The notes beneath the pieces were generated by a model. It saw only the letters and a list, made by a program, of their open reading frames with translations. It made no database searches and was not told the DNA's origin. Made by a program: the position numbers and the translations under genes. Positions 48,179-57,339 of a stretch of DNA of 64,000 bases are shown here, one piece after another (the first letter of the stretch is position 1; each line of letters begins with the position of its first letter). The stretch is from the NCBI RefSeq assembly GCF_963666525.1, contig NZ_OY762905.1, forward strand, positions 1,515,331-1,579,330, written 5' to 3'. This stretch comes from an uncultured Cohaesibacter sp. (lineage in GTDB: Bacteria; Pseudomonadota; Alphaproteobacteria; Rhizobiales; Cohaesibacteraceae).

Positions 48179-49207
48179 ATGTCAGAAAACTCCAGCCAGA
48201 CAGGTATGATCATGCAGATAGCAACAGAAATGAGAGCAATCGTGGCCCCCGAGCCGGGAGGACCGGAAAAGCTTCAAATCATCACGCGCCCTGTTCCCAC
48301 ACCTTCGGACGATGAAGTGCTGATCAAGGTCAAGGCCGCAGGCGTCAACCGCCCGGATTGCATCCAGCGCGCTGGCAACTACCCGCCGCCTCCAGGCGCA
48401 TCCGACATTCTGGGACTGGAAGTCGCCGGCGAGATCGTAAAGGTTGGCGCCAACGTCAAGACCTGGAAAGTCGGAGACAAGGCAACTGCTCTGGTGTCCG
48501 GCGGCGGCTATGCCGAATATTGCGTCGCCCATGCCGGCAGTGTTCTCGAGATCCCCAAGAACTGGAGCTTCACGGAAGCAGCCAGCGTACCGGAAAACAT
48601 CTTCACCGTCTGGCACAATGTCTTCCAGCGCGGCAAGTTGCGCCCCGAGGAAACCCTGCTGGTCCATGGCGGCTCGTCAGGCATCGGCCTCACGGCCGTG
48701 CAGCTGGGCAAGGCGTTCGGAGCCAAGGTTGCGGTTACCGCCGGCAGCGAGGAAAAGTGCAAGGCCTGCCTCGATCTGGGGGCGGATCTGGCCATCAATT
48801 ACAAGACACAGGACTTCGTTACCGAGATCAAGAACTGGACCAACAAGAAGGGCGTCAATGTCATTCTGGACATGGTTGGTGGCGACTATATTTCCAAGAA
48901 TTATGTCATTGCCGCGGAAGACGGCCGCATTGTCCAGATTGCCTTCCTGAATGGCGGCGTTGCCGAAGTCGATTTCCGCCGACTGATGATGAAACGCCTG
49001 ACCCACACCGGTTCGACCCTGCGCGCCCGCTCCCATGAGGTGAAGGCAGAAATCGCTGCGGATCTGAGAAAGGAAGTCTGGCAGCTTCTCTCCTGCGGCC
49101 TGATCAAACCCCAAGTCTACAAGGTCTTTCCGTTCGAGGAAGCCGCAAAGGCACACGAGCTGATGGAAAGCTCGAGCCATATCGGCAAGATCATGCTGGA
49201 ACTGTGA
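48179..49207 (+). CDS. NAD(P)H:quinone oxidoreductase, zeta-crystallin type
   Basis: This is a medium-chain dehydrogenase/reductase of 342 residues without the zinc ligands of alcohol dehydrogenases, as in the PIG3/QOR group that reduces quinones with NADPH. The GroES-like N-terminal domain contains GVNRPDCIQRAGNYPPPPGA; the Rossmann motif is HGGSSGIGLTAVQLGKAFGA. The start is uncertain: 48179, 48209 and 48230 (MRAIVAPEPGG, the usual family start) are all in frame and none has a clear ribosome site. A hairpin overlaps the stop codon. Confidence 0.9.
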   Translation: MSENSSQTGMIMQIATEMRAIVAPEPGGPEKLQIITRPVPTPSDDEVLIKVKAAGVNRPDCIQRAGNYPPPPGASDILGLEVAGEIVKVGANVKTWKVGDKATALVSGGGYAEYCVAHAGSVLEIPKNWSFTEAASVPENIFTVWHNVFQRGKLRPEETLLVHGGSSGIGLTAVQLGKAFGAKVAVTAGSEEKCKACLDLGADLAINYKTQDFVTEIKNWTNKKGVNVILDMVGGDYISKNYVIAAEDGRIVQIAFLNGGVAEVDFRRLMMKRLTHTGSTLRARSHEVKAEIAADLRKEVWQLLSCGLIKPQVYKVFPFEEAAKAHELMESSSHIGKIMLEL

Positions 49208-49222
49208 GGGCACGGCCCTCAC
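49204..49222 (+). terminator. Possible terminator overlapping the oxidoreductase stop codon
   Basis: GTGAGGGC and GCCCTCAC form a perfect 8-bp stem with a 3-base loop; TGA of the gene lies inside the stem. The following bases (GTCTTGTATTT) are only moderately T-rich. Confidence 0.45.
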
Positions 49223-49403
49223 GTCTTGTATTTCCAATCAGACAAACTTCATCTTAATTGTTTGTTTAGCCCAAATTGAGGAAGGCGGCAGCACAAGTAA
49301 AAACGCGAAGATACGAAATGAATTGGTAAGGCAAATCCTGTTGAATAGGGAAAATATTTTTTTGCCCAGAGGACGTCCCTGCGGCGTCCATACAGGATCT
49401 GCC

Positions 49404-51008
49404 ATGCGCATTGTCTCGCATCTCATTTCACGCGTTCGCTCACGCAAGTCGCCGTCTTCCACCCGATCGGATAATATCGGCGATTGCGCCAATGCGGAAA
49501 AGCGGTCCTTCCTGCATGATGAAAGCGGAGCGATTGCGATCATCCTCGCCGTGGCAATCATTCCCATCATCCTCATGCTGGGCGCGGCGGTCGACTATGC
49601 CCGCATCTCCCTTGCCCGCTCCGAAGCGCAGGACGCGCTTGACGCAGCAACGTTGGCAGCCGTCAAACAGGTTGGCAAGCTGACCGACAGTGAAATCCGG
49701 AGCATGATCGAAGCCTATGTGGACGCGAATGGCCCAAGCGGCAGCACCGTCAACATCGATCTGGTGCAAATCGAACAAAACCCCACCTCCCTGAAGGTCT
49801 GGGCATCCGGCTCAACACCAATGACCTTCATGCAGTTGGCGCATGTCGAATCGTCCGATTTTTCCATCGTCTCCAAGACAGTGGCTGGCAACAAGACGCT
49901 GGAAATCGTCATGGTGCTCGACAACTCCGGCTCCATGGCCTCCTCGGCAGGCACCAAGACCCGCATTCAGGCCCTCAAGGACGCAGCCACCGAACTGGTC
50001 GACATTCTGGATGAGAAAAAGCAGGACGACGAAGCCCTAAGCTTTGGCATCGTCCCCTTCACGCAGCTGGTGCGCCTGCCAGCGGGTCTGGAAGACTCCG
50101 AGTGGCTTGATCAGAATGCTGTTTCCTCTGTTCATCACAACAACCTGCCCCCCAACTCAAATCGCTTTGATTTGTTGGCCACGTTGAAAGATCCCTACAC
50201 CCGCCAGTCGCAGGAATGGGCAGGGTGCGTGGAAGCGCGCCCGCATCCGTTTGACATCGAAGACACCACGCCGGGGTCAGCAAGACCGGACAGCTATTTC
50301 GTCCCCTTCTTCCATCCCGATAGGCGCGAAGAAAACAATAACCATTACAATTATTGGGGCCGAGACTACTATCTGCCCAATACATATGTTCGCAACCTGA
50401 CCACCGAACAGAAGAACACCTACGGCATTTATTACAGGCAAACCATCAACACCAGCGGCTACAGCCCCAATTACTGGTGTGACATGCCGCGCATCAAGCC
50501 GCTGACCCATGACACCGCCTCCATCAAGACCCACATCACGACCATGCGGGCCAATGGTGCCACCAACATTCACATGGGCACGATCTGGGGACTGCGCCTG
50601 CTCTCGCCACAGGCCCCCTTCACCGAAGGCCGTGGCTATGATGACGAAGAGAATATCAAGGCCATGATCATCATGACCGATGGTGACAACACCTATTACA
50701 GCGACTATTACCACGCCTATGGCTGGTATGATGACGGCCGTATTTCGGGCTCTTCGTCAGTTGTTACCGAAATGAACAAACGCACTGTTGAAGCCTGCGA
50801 AGCCGCCAAGGACGCCATCGCCGACAGCAGCCGGAAGATCAAGATCTTCACGATCTTCTTCGGTACCCCGTCCGTGTCTTCTGCCAACATGCTCAAGAGT
50901 TGCGCCAGCAAGGAAGAATGGTACAAGAGCGTCAACAATGCCGACGAATTATCCGAGGTATTCCAGAACATTGCGTCCGAGCTGAGCAACCTCCGCCTCG
51001 TCGAATAG
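49404..51008 (+). CDS. Tad/TadG-like protein with von Willebrand A domain
   Basis: This is a 534-residue protein with a TadE/G-type N-terminus: a polar leader, then a hydrophobic helix at about 44-65 (GAIAIILAVAIIPIILMLGA) and the conserved VDYARISLARSEAQDALDAATLAAV. A vWA domain begins near 160 with the MIDAS DxSxS in VMVLDNSGSMASS and continues past an insertion rich in Tyr and Asn (HYNYWGRDYYLPNTY) to MIIMTDGDNTYYSDYY. TadG proteins associate with Flp pilus machinery; no other tad or cpa gene is present here. The start has an AGGAT site. An orphan terminator-bounded unit. Confidence 0.87.
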   Translation: MRIVSHLISRVRSRKSPSSTRSDNIGDCANAEKRSFLHDESGAIAIILAVAIIPIILMLGAAVDYARISLARSEAQDALDAATLAAVKQVGKLTDSEIRSMIEAYVDANGPSGSTVNIDLVQIEQNPTSLKVWASGSTPMTFMQLAHVESSDFSIVSKTVAGNKTLEIVMVLDNSGSMASSAGTKTRIQALKDAATELVDILDEKKQDDEALSFGIVPFTQLVRLPAGLEDSEWLDQNAVSSVHHNNLPPNSNRFDLLATLKDPYTRQSQEWAGCVEARPHPFDIEDTTPGSARPDSYFVPFFHPDRREENNNHYNYWGRDYYLPNTYVRNLTTEQKNTYGIYYRQTINTSGYSPNYWCDMPRIKPLTHDTASIKTHITTMRANGATNIHMGTIWGLRLLSPQAPFTEGRGYDDEENIKAMIIMTDGDNTYYSDYYHAYGWYDDGRISGSSSVVTEMNKRTVEACEAAKDAIADSSRKIKIFTIFFGTPSVSSANMLKSCASKEEWYKSVNNADELSEVFQNIASELSNLRLVE

Positions 51009-51034
51009 GCCAAAGAACAAGCGCATAAACAGTC

Positions 51035-51068
51035 AAAAACGCCCCAAAACAACAAAAGGGGCGTTTTC
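51035..51068 (+). terminator. Intrinsic terminator of the Tad/vWA gene
   Basis: AAAACGCCCC and GGGGCGTTTT form a perfect 10-bp stem with a 13-base loop, followed by TTTTCTT. Confidence 0.86.
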
Positions 51069-51183
51069 TTGTTTGCGCATTGCGCCCAATGCAAGTATAG
51101 TCCGACTATTCCCTGTCAATTCAAACGAGTCTTGAGAGGCTGATCTGGAAAAAACCCAGGTCAAGCTACAATGAGGATGTACC

Positions 51184-51903
51184 ATGTCGAATGCACCATT
51201 GATGCCGAAAGCAACCGCAGTCTGGCTGGTCGATAACACTGCGTTGTCTTTTGACCAGATTGCTGCTTTCTGCAAACTGCATCCATTGGAAATCAAAGCG
51301 ATTGCAGACGGAGAGGCCGCCCAGGGTATCAAGGGCCAGGACCCCGTCATGACCGGTCAGTTGACCCGTGAAGAAATCGAGAAGGCGCAGAAAGACCCGA
51401 AACACCGCCTGAAGCTGGCACCACCGAAGGTGACTGTGCCGGAAGCAAAGCGTCGTGGCCCGCGCTACACCCCGGTTTCCAAACGGCAGGATCGCCCGAA
51501 CGCCATTCTGTGGCTGGTGCGCAATCATCCCGAATTGAAAGACCAGCAGATCGTTCGTCTGGTTGGCACCACCAAGCCAACCATCGAAGCCATCCGCAAC
51601 CGGACACACTGGAATTCGGGACAGTTGACCCCAATGGATCCGGTCACGCTGGGCATCTGCAAGCAGATCGACCTTGACCTTGAAGTCAAGAAATCAGCCG
51701 CCGACGCTCCCGCACAGCAGGAGTATCAGGAAGATCCGACCTTGCTGTCGCCAGAAGAATCCCTGGCAACGACCCCGGCCGATCCGTTTGGCAACTTCAA
51801 GCCGACCCAGAAGCCGATCGACGACGACGACATTATTCCGGACGCTGCGTCGGTCTTCGCCAACTTCCAGTCGTCATCCAAGGATGATGACGACGAGGAT
51901 TGA
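51184..51903 (+). CDS. trcR: DUF1013 protein, TrcR-type cell-cycle transcriptional regulator
   Basis: This is a 239-residue protein of DUF1013, nearly confined to alphaproteobacteria, which is annotated as cell cycle transcriptional regulator TrcR. Two helix-turn-helix-like parts are visible: TAVWLVDNTALSFDQIAAFCKLHPLEIKAI near the N-terminus and NAILWLVRNHPELKDQQIVRLVGTTKPTIEAIR (about 108-140). The C-terminal 60 residues are acidic and disordered, ending in DDDDED. GAGGAT precedes the ATG. It lies 4 kb from rcdA. DNA binding is inferred from the family. Confidence 0.87.
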   Translation: MSNAPLMPKATAVWLVDNTALSFDQIAAFCKLHPLEIKAIADGEAAQGIKGQDPVMTGQLTREEIEKAQKDPKHRLKLAPPKVTVPEAKRRGPRYTPVSKRQDRPNAILWLVRNHPELKDQQIVRLVGTTKPTIEAIRNRTHWNSGQLTPMDPVTLGICKQIDLDLEVKKSAADAPAQQEYQEDPTLLSPEESLATTPADPFGNFKPTQKPIDDDDIIPDAASVFANFQSSSKDDDDED

Positions 51904-51929
51904 TGACCTGACGTCACGTCAAGAGCTCA

Positions 51930-51960
51930 AAAAAGGCCGGGTTTTTCAACCCGGCCTTTT
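51930..51960. terminator. Bidirectional intrinsic terminator
   Basis: AAAAGGCCGGGTT and AACCCGGCCTTTT form a perfect 13-bp stem with a 4-base loop, between convergent trcR and prpE. Confidence 0.9.
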
Positions 51961-51998
51961 CTATTTTCAGCGACTGGCCCCCGGCCATCAGTTCCCGC

Positions 51999-53900
51999 TC
52001 AGATGCCATGCTCGCGCAGGGCGTCCTCGATTTCGCTGAGGATGGCAGGATCATCGATCGTCGCAGGCATCTTGTATTCTTCATGGTCTGCAATGGCGCG
52101 CATGGTGCCGCGCAGGATCTTGCCGGAACGGGTCTTGGGCAGGCGATCCACCGTGACAGCAATCTTGAAGGCCGCCACCGGACCGATCTTGTCACGCACC
52201 AGCTTGATAAGCTCCTTCTCGATCTCCATCGGCGCCCGGTCGACCCCGGATTTCAAGACCACAAAGCCGGCAGGCAGCTGGCCCTTGAGCTTGTCCGAAA
52301 TACCGATCACGGCACATTCGGCCACATCAGGATGCCCCGCCAAGACCTCTTCCATGGCCCCGGTCGAGAGACGGTGCCCGGCGACGTTGATGATGTCATC
52401 GGTGCGGGACATGATGTAGAGATAGCCATTCTCGTCCATATAGCCCGCATCACCGGTCTGGTAGTAGCCCGGAAACTCTTCGAGATAGCTGGACTTGAAG
52501 CGCGCATCATTTTGCCACAGCCCTGGCAGGTTGCCCGGCGCCAACGGCAGCTTGATCACGATATTGCCCATCTCGTTGGCTGCCACCGGATGACCGTCAG
52601 CCCCGACGATCTGCACGTCATAGCCGGGCATCGCCACGGTTGGTGAGCCGTGAACCACAGGCAACAACTCGATCCCCACCGGATTGGCGGCAATCGCCCA
52701 GCCGGTCTCGGTCTGCCACCAGTGATCGATGACCGGAACCTTCAGCATGTCCTCGGCCCATTTCACCGTGTCCGGGTCGGCACGTTCGCCGGCAAGGAAC
52801 AGGGTCCGCAACGACGAAAGATCGTATTTGCCGATGAATGTGCCGTTGGGGTCTTCCTTCTTGATGGCGCGGAAAGCCGTTGGAGCGGTGAACAACGCAA
52901 CGACCTTGTGCTCGTTGATCACCCGCCAGAAAGTGCCCGCATCGGGCGTGCCCACCGGCTTGCCTTCAAACACCACCGTGGTCGCACCGAACAGCAGCGG
53001 CGCATAGACGATGTAGGAGTGGCCAACCACCCAGCCTACGTCGGACGCGGCCCAGAAAACCTCTCCGGGCTTGATGCCATAGAGATTCTCCATGCTCCAG
53101 TGCAGCGCCACCATGTGGCCGCCGTTGTCGCGCACGACGCCCTTGGGCTGGCCGGTGGTACCTGAGGTGTACAGGATATACAGCGGGTCGGTCGCCATCA
53201 CCGGCACACAGTCGACAACGCGCTTGCGCTCGATCTCGTCGACAATGGCGGCGTGATAGTTGATGTCGCGCCCCGCGGTGAGATCGCACACCAGTTCCTT
53301 GCGCTGGAACACAATGCATTTCTCAGGCTTGTGCGTCGCCAGCTCGATTGCCTCGTCCAGCAGCGGTTTGTAGGCGACAATACGATTGGGCTCGACACCG
53401 CAGGATGCGGAAATGATCACCTTGGGCTTGGCGTCATTGAGGCGCGTGGCCAGCTCGTTGGCAGCAAATCCGCCGAACACGACCGAGTGCACCGCACCGA
53501 TACGGGCGCAGGCGAGCATGGCAAACACCGCCTGCGGTATCATCGGCATATAGACGATCACGCGATCACCCTTCTCGACACCACTGTCCAGCAGCACGGC
53601 TGCCAGCGCCTGAACCTGCAGCTTCACATCGAGATAGGTATAGGTTTCCTTGTGCCCGGTAATGGGGCTGTCGTAGATGAGCGCATCACGCTGCCCGTGT
53701 CCAGCTTCAACATGGCGATCAACCGCATTGTAGCAGGTATTGCATTCCGCTCCGGTAAACCAGCGGCCGTAAGTTCCTGCATCGGGATCAAAAATCTTGC
53801 TTGCGGGCTTCACCCAGTCGATTCTTTTGGCTTCATGAGCCCAAAATTCTTCCGGATTGCTCTTCCATCCCTCATAGACTTCCTTGTAAGCTGCTGCCAT
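51999..53900 (-). CDS. prpE: Propionyl-CoA synthetase (acyl-CoA synthetase, PrpE-type)
   Basis: This is an AMP-forming ligase activating propionate (and often acetate) to the CoA ester. It has 633 residues: the acetyl-CoA synthetase N-terminal domain (EEFWAHEAKRIDWVKPASKIFD), the P-loop YTSGTTGQPKGVVRDNGGH, which with its RDNGG is typical of PrpE, the A5 region WWQTETGWAI, and the C-terminal lysine in RLPKTRSGKILRGTMR that is commonly acetylated for control. It is a single-gene unit on the minus strand, with no 2-methylcitrate genes alongside. Confidence 0.92.
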   Translation of the reverse strand: MAAAYKEVYEGWKSNPEEFWAHEAKRIDWVKPASKIFDPDAGTYGRWFTGAECNTCYNAVDRHVEAGHGQRDALIYDSPITGHKETYTYLDVKLQVQALAAVLLDSGVEKGDRVIVYMPMIPQAVFAMLACARIGAVHSVVFGGFAANELATRLNDAKPKVIISASCGVEPNRIVAYKPLLDEAIELATHKPEKCIVFQRKELVCDLTAGRDINYHAAIVDEIERKRVVDCVPVMATDPLYILYTSGTTGQPKGVVRDNGGHMVALHWSMENLYGIKPGEVFWAASDVGWVVGHSYIVYAPLLFGATTVVFEGKPVGTPDAGTFWRVINEHKVVALFTAPTAFRAIKKEDPNGTFIGKYDLSSLRTLFLAGERADPDTVKWAEDMLKVPVIDHWWQTETGWAIAANPVGIELLPVVHGSPTVAMPGYDVQIVGADGHPVAANEMGNIVIKLPLAPGNLPGLWQNDARFKSSYLEEFPGYYQTGDAGYMDENGYLYIMSRTDDIINVAGHRLSTGAMEEVLAGHPDVAECAVIGISDKLKGQLPAGFVVLKSGVDRAPMEIEKELIKLVRDKIGPVAAFKIAVTVDRLPKTRSGKILRGTMRAIADHEEYKMPATIDDPAILSEIEDALREHGI

Positions 53901-54083
53901 TCACGCCTCCCAGCGGTTAAACCATTTCGCTTATGATTACCTGCGGCCAAGAGTTGGGTCTATTCGGCGAAAGAAGGGTTTAGTCTTTAATTTTGTTCGA
54001 CTTTTTGATGTACCCGCGCTATAACGATACAATCGCACCGCATAGCGACCCAATCAACCTCGAAGCCATCGTACCATCCCACC

Positions 54084-54839
54084 ATGATCACTGATCCATC
54101 CTTCTATTTCGCGGCCATAACGGCCATCATTCTCGTGGGCGTTGCCAAAGGTGGCTTCTGCACGCCGCTTGCGATGCTAGGGGTTCCTATTCTGTCCCTC
54201 GTCATTTCACCAATTCAGGCTGCGGCCATCCTGCTGCCCATTCTCATCTGCATGGATTTTGTCGGCCTTGTCGCCTATCGCGGCAATGCCAACTGGAGCA
54301 TCCTCAAAAGCATGTTGCCCTATGCGTTGATCGGCATCGGACTCGGCTGGTTTCTGGCGGGTTACCTCAACGAGCACATCATCAAGTTTCTTGTCGGTTT
54401 GACGGCCCTTGCCTTTGTCGCCGACTACACATGGCGAACATTGCGAAAGAAGGCCATAGCCACCCGCGGACCGATCTCTGCAGCGGTGTGGGGGACGATA
54501 ACCGGGCTGACCAGCTTCATCGCCCATGCCGGTGGTCCTCCCTACCAGATCCACACCCTGCCACTTGGCATGAAGCCGTTGGTCTTTGCCGCAACCTCGG
54601 TCTATTTCTTCACCACCATGAACACGGTGAAGCTGATCCCCTATTTCGCTCTCGGCCAGTTCTCGACGCAGAATCTCTGGACCACCCTCGTACTCGTCCC
54701 GTTTGCGCCGGTCGGTACGATGATCGGCATTTTCCTGGTCAAGCGCATCAGCCAGAACGCCTTCTACCGCATTTCCTATGCGGCTATGTTCCTCATTGCC
54801 ATCAAGCTGTGCTTTGACAGCTTCAGCGAGCTTCTCTGA
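54084..54839 (+). CDS. TauE/SafE (TSUP) family permease
   Basis: This is a 251-residue inner-membrane protein with about eight helices. The two TSUP repeats open with AITAIILVGVAKGGFCTPLAMLGVPIL and AAVWGTITGLTSFIAHAGGPPYQI. Family members export sulfite, sulfoacetate or related anions, or take up organosulfur compounds; the substrate cannot be told here. It stands alone between prpE (divergent) and the acyl-CoA ligase gene. No good ribosome site precedes the ATG at 54084. Confidence 0.88.
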   Translation: MITDPSFYFAAITAIILVGVAKGGFCTPLAMLGVPILSLVISPIQAAAILLPILICMDFVGLVAYRGNANWSILKSMLPYALIGIGLGWFLAGYLNEHIIKFLVGLTALAFVADYTWRTLRKKAIATRGPISAAVWGTITGLTSFIAHAGGPPYQIHTLPLGMKPLVFAATSVYFFTTMNTVKLIPYFALGQFSTQNLWTTLVLVPFAPVGTMIGIFLVKRISQNAFYRISYAAMFLIAIKLCFDSFSELL

Positions 54840-54883
54840 GCCATTCCAGAGCACTCCTGGCCACACCCATCTCCCCCTCCCCA

Positions 54884-54909
54884 AAGCGCCCTTCATCGAG
54901 AGGGCGCTT
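54884..54909 (+). terminator. Probable terminator of the TSUP permease gene
   Basis: AAGCGCCCT and AGGGCGCTT form a perfect 9-bp stem with an 8-base loop 45 bases past the stop codon. No T-run follows (AGAGGG), so it may be an attenuated or Rho-assisted stop. The rest of the 270 bases to the next gene shows nothing else. Confidence 0.5.
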
Positions 54910-55109
54910 AGAGGGCCGTTGCATCCATATTCAAGCCCACTCCGACCCGGAGAACGAAATCGCGCCCGGAGCAAGCGGTAAAAGCGACCGGTGCAGGGCA
55001 AGGAGACTACCAACAAATCCCAATGGCCAATTGAAACTATTGCATTCCTCCGCTTTGATGGTTTTCAGGGGACGACTTCAAGGAACCGGTAATCAGGAGG
55101 AACGAGGAC

Positions 55110-56738
55110 ATGACGGGCAAACGCTTTTCAACGCATCTTGACCAGAATGCAGCCAACTATGTGCCGCTCTCCCCAATCTCGTTTCTGGAGCGAGCCGCCC
55201 TCGTCCATCCCGACCGCACGGCGTGGGTGCACGGCGAAGACCGCAAGAGCTATCGCGACTTTTTCAACCGCTGCCGACAGCTGGCCTCGGCTCTTGATGC
55301 GCGAGGTATCGAGCAGGGCGATGTCGTCTCCGTCATGCTCCCCAATGTCCCACCGATGCTGGAAGTCCACTATGGCGTCCCCATGCTGGGGGCTGTGCTG
55401 CACACGGTCAACACCCGGCTTGATGCGGCGCTGATCGCCTTCCAGCTGGAACATGCGGGCACCAGGCTCGTCATTGTCGACACAGAATTTGCCGAGGTGA
55501 TGCGAGCAGCCATCGAAATCGCCGAGATCGACCCGGTCATCGTGCAATATCAGGATGCGCAATACCCGGTCGAAGGCCCCTTCATCGGTGAGCTGGACTA
55601 TGAGAACCTGCTGAACGAAGGCGATCCGGCATTCAAATGGCCGGGCGTTCTGGATGAATGGGACGCCATCGCCCTCAACTACACCTCCGGCACGACAGGC
55701 GACCCCAAGGGCGTGGTCTACCATCACCGTGGCGCCTATCTGATGGGGATGTCCAACGCCCTGACGGCCGAGCTCGGGCGGCATCCGGTCTATCTGTGGA
55801 CCCTGCCCATGTTCCACTGCAACGGCTGGTCCTTCCCGTGGGCGCTGTCGCTCGTGGCCGGCACCCACATTTGCCTCAGGCAGGTGCGGGCCGCTCAGAT
55901 TTTCGATGCCATCGAGAAGGAGAAAGTCACCCACCTGTGCGGCGCACCGGTGGTCATGACCATTCTTCTTGCTGCCGAAGAAACCGAAAAGCGGTTATTG
56001 CCCCAGCCGATCCATTTCATCACCTCCGCCGCTCCGCCTCCCAGAGAGGTTCAGGAGGGGATGCGGGCGCTTGGCTTCAGACTGTCTCATGTCTATGGCC
56101 TCACGGAAACCTACGGTCCGTCCGTGATTAACGAATGGAGCGAAGACTGGGATGCCCTTCCCGCCCCGGAACGCGCCAGCAGGATGATGCGGCAGGGTGT
56201 CCGTTATCCGGTGCTTGAAGACATGGCCGTGATGCTGCCTCACACCATGCAGCCAGTGCCCGCCGATGGCGAAACCCCCGGCGAAGTCATGTTCAGGGGC
56301 AACACCATCATGAAGGGCTACCTTCAGAATGAAGGCGCAACCCATCAGGTCTTCTATGACGGCTGGTTCCACTCCGGTGACCTGGCGGTGATGCATCCGG
56401 ACGGCTATCTGGAACTGCGCGACCGTTCAAAGGAAATCATCATATCGGGAGGCGAGAACATTTCTTCCACCGAGGTTGAGGATGCGCTCTACAAGCATCC
56501 CGATGTGGAGGCCGCAGCGGTGGTGGCCATGGCAGACGAGAAGTGGGGAGAACGCCCTTGCGCCTTCGTCGAACTGACCGATGGACACGAGGCCAGCGAA
56601 GCCGATCTGATTGCCTGGTGCCGCGAACATCTGGCCCATTACAAGGTGCCGGAACGGATCGTGTTCGGAGACCTGCCAAAGACAACGACGGGCAAGATCA
56701 AGAAGTATGTCCTGCGCAAAAAGGCAAAGGCTCTGTAA
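55110..56738 (+). CDS. AMP-binding acyl-CoA ligase, medium-chain type
   Basis: This is a 542-residue AMP-forming acyl-CoA synthetase. The P-loop is NYTSGTTGDPKGVVYHHRGA, the A5 motif is LTETYGP, the adenylate hinge is YDGWFHSGDLAVMHPDGYLELRDRSKEIIISGGENIS, and the catalytic lysine is in PKTTTGKIKKYVLR. The N-terminal NYVPLSPISFLERAALVHPDR is typical of the group that includes methylmercaptopropionate-CoA ligase DmdB, so activation of medium-chain or DMSP-derived acids is possible. AGGAGGAACG precedes the ATG at 55110. Confidence 0.9.
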   Translation: MTGKRFSTHLDQNAANYVPLSPISFLERAALVHPDRTAWVHGEDRKSYRDFFNRCRQLASALDARGIEQGDVVSVMLPNVPPMLEVHYGVPMLGAVLHTVNTRLDAALIAFQLEHAGTRLVIVDTEFAEVMRAAIEIAEIDPVIVQYQDAQYPVEGPFIGELDYENLLNEGDPAFKWPGVLDEWDAIALNYTSGTTGDPKGVVYHHRGAYLMGMSNALTAELGRHPVYLWTLPMFHCNGWSFPWALSLVAGTHICLRQVRAAQIFDAIEKEKVTHLCGAPVVMTILLAAEETEKRLLPQPIHFITSAAPPPREVQEGMRALGFRLSHVYGLTETYGPSVINEWSEDWDALPAPERASRMMRQGVRYPVLEDMAVMLPHTMQPVPADGETPGEVMFRGNTIMKGYLQNEGATHQVFYDGWFHSGDLAVMHPDGYLELRDRSKEIIISGGENISSTEVEDALYKHPDVEAAAVVAMADEKWGERPCAFVELTDGHEASEADLIAWCREHLAHYKVPERIVFGDLPKTTTGKIKKYVLRKKAKAL

Positions 56739-56913
56739 AAGTCCTCTTCGAGCAGCACGAAGGAAATAGAGAATCCCGTTGGGAAGATATTCATTCGACT
56801 TTTGAAGTATCAAACGGATCATTTCTGCATGAACGACAAGTCTCATCGCTGAAACCTGCGCTAAAAGAGCGCATGGGTCGCACTTTGCGGACAACAGCAA
56901 GCAAAAAGGCAAC

Positions 56914-56942
56914 AAAAAAGCCGCGGCAAATGTCCGCGGCTT
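56914..56942 (-). terminator. Intrinsic terminator of the first DUF465 gene
   Basis: On the minus strand AAGCCGCGG and CCGCGGCTT pair around a 7-base loop and are followed by T6. It lies 24 bases past the DUF465 gene and could also end the plus-strand acyl-CoA ligase transcript weakly. Confidence 0.8.
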
Positions 56943-56966
56943 GATCAATCGAGAAGATTGGCTGGA

Positions 56967-57137
56967 TCAGCTGGCAGTCCTGAGCTGCGCGATCTCGTCC
57001 TTCATACTCAATTTTCGCCGTTTCATCTCCGCTATCTCAAGGTCATCAATAGAAGGGTGGGTAATAGCTTCCTCAATTTCCTTATCCAATTCATCATGCT
57101 TGCGCTGCAATTCTTGGATCCGAGAATCTAACGACAT
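56967..57137 (-). CDS. DUF465 (YdcH-like) small coiled-coil protein
   Basis: This is a 56-residue helical hairpin: IQELQRKHDELDKEIEEAI, a turn at THPSIDDL, then EIAEMKRRKLSMKDEIAQL, matching the DUF465/YdcH pattern. The start at 57137 is chosen because GGAGG lies 8 bases upstream; an ATG 12 bases earlier is also in frame. The function of the family is unknown. A second DUF465 gene lies divergently 200 bases away. Confidence 0.85.
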   Translation of the reverse strand: MSLDSRIQELQRKHDELDKEIEEAITHPSIDDLEIAEMKRRKLSMKDEIAQLRTAS

Positions 57138-57339
57138 TAACACCTCCATGGGTTCGGTTGAGACACTTCGATTGTGTCATACATATTACATACTGTCGAC
57201 TCTCTATTTTTTAAACAGATAGGCCAAAATTAATTTTTACGATTGATTACATCTTTAGATGTAGCATATCGTCTCGCTTGCATTTTATTTTCAATTAATT
57301 TATTGAAATGACTGGATTTTATCAAATCGGCGCAAAACA

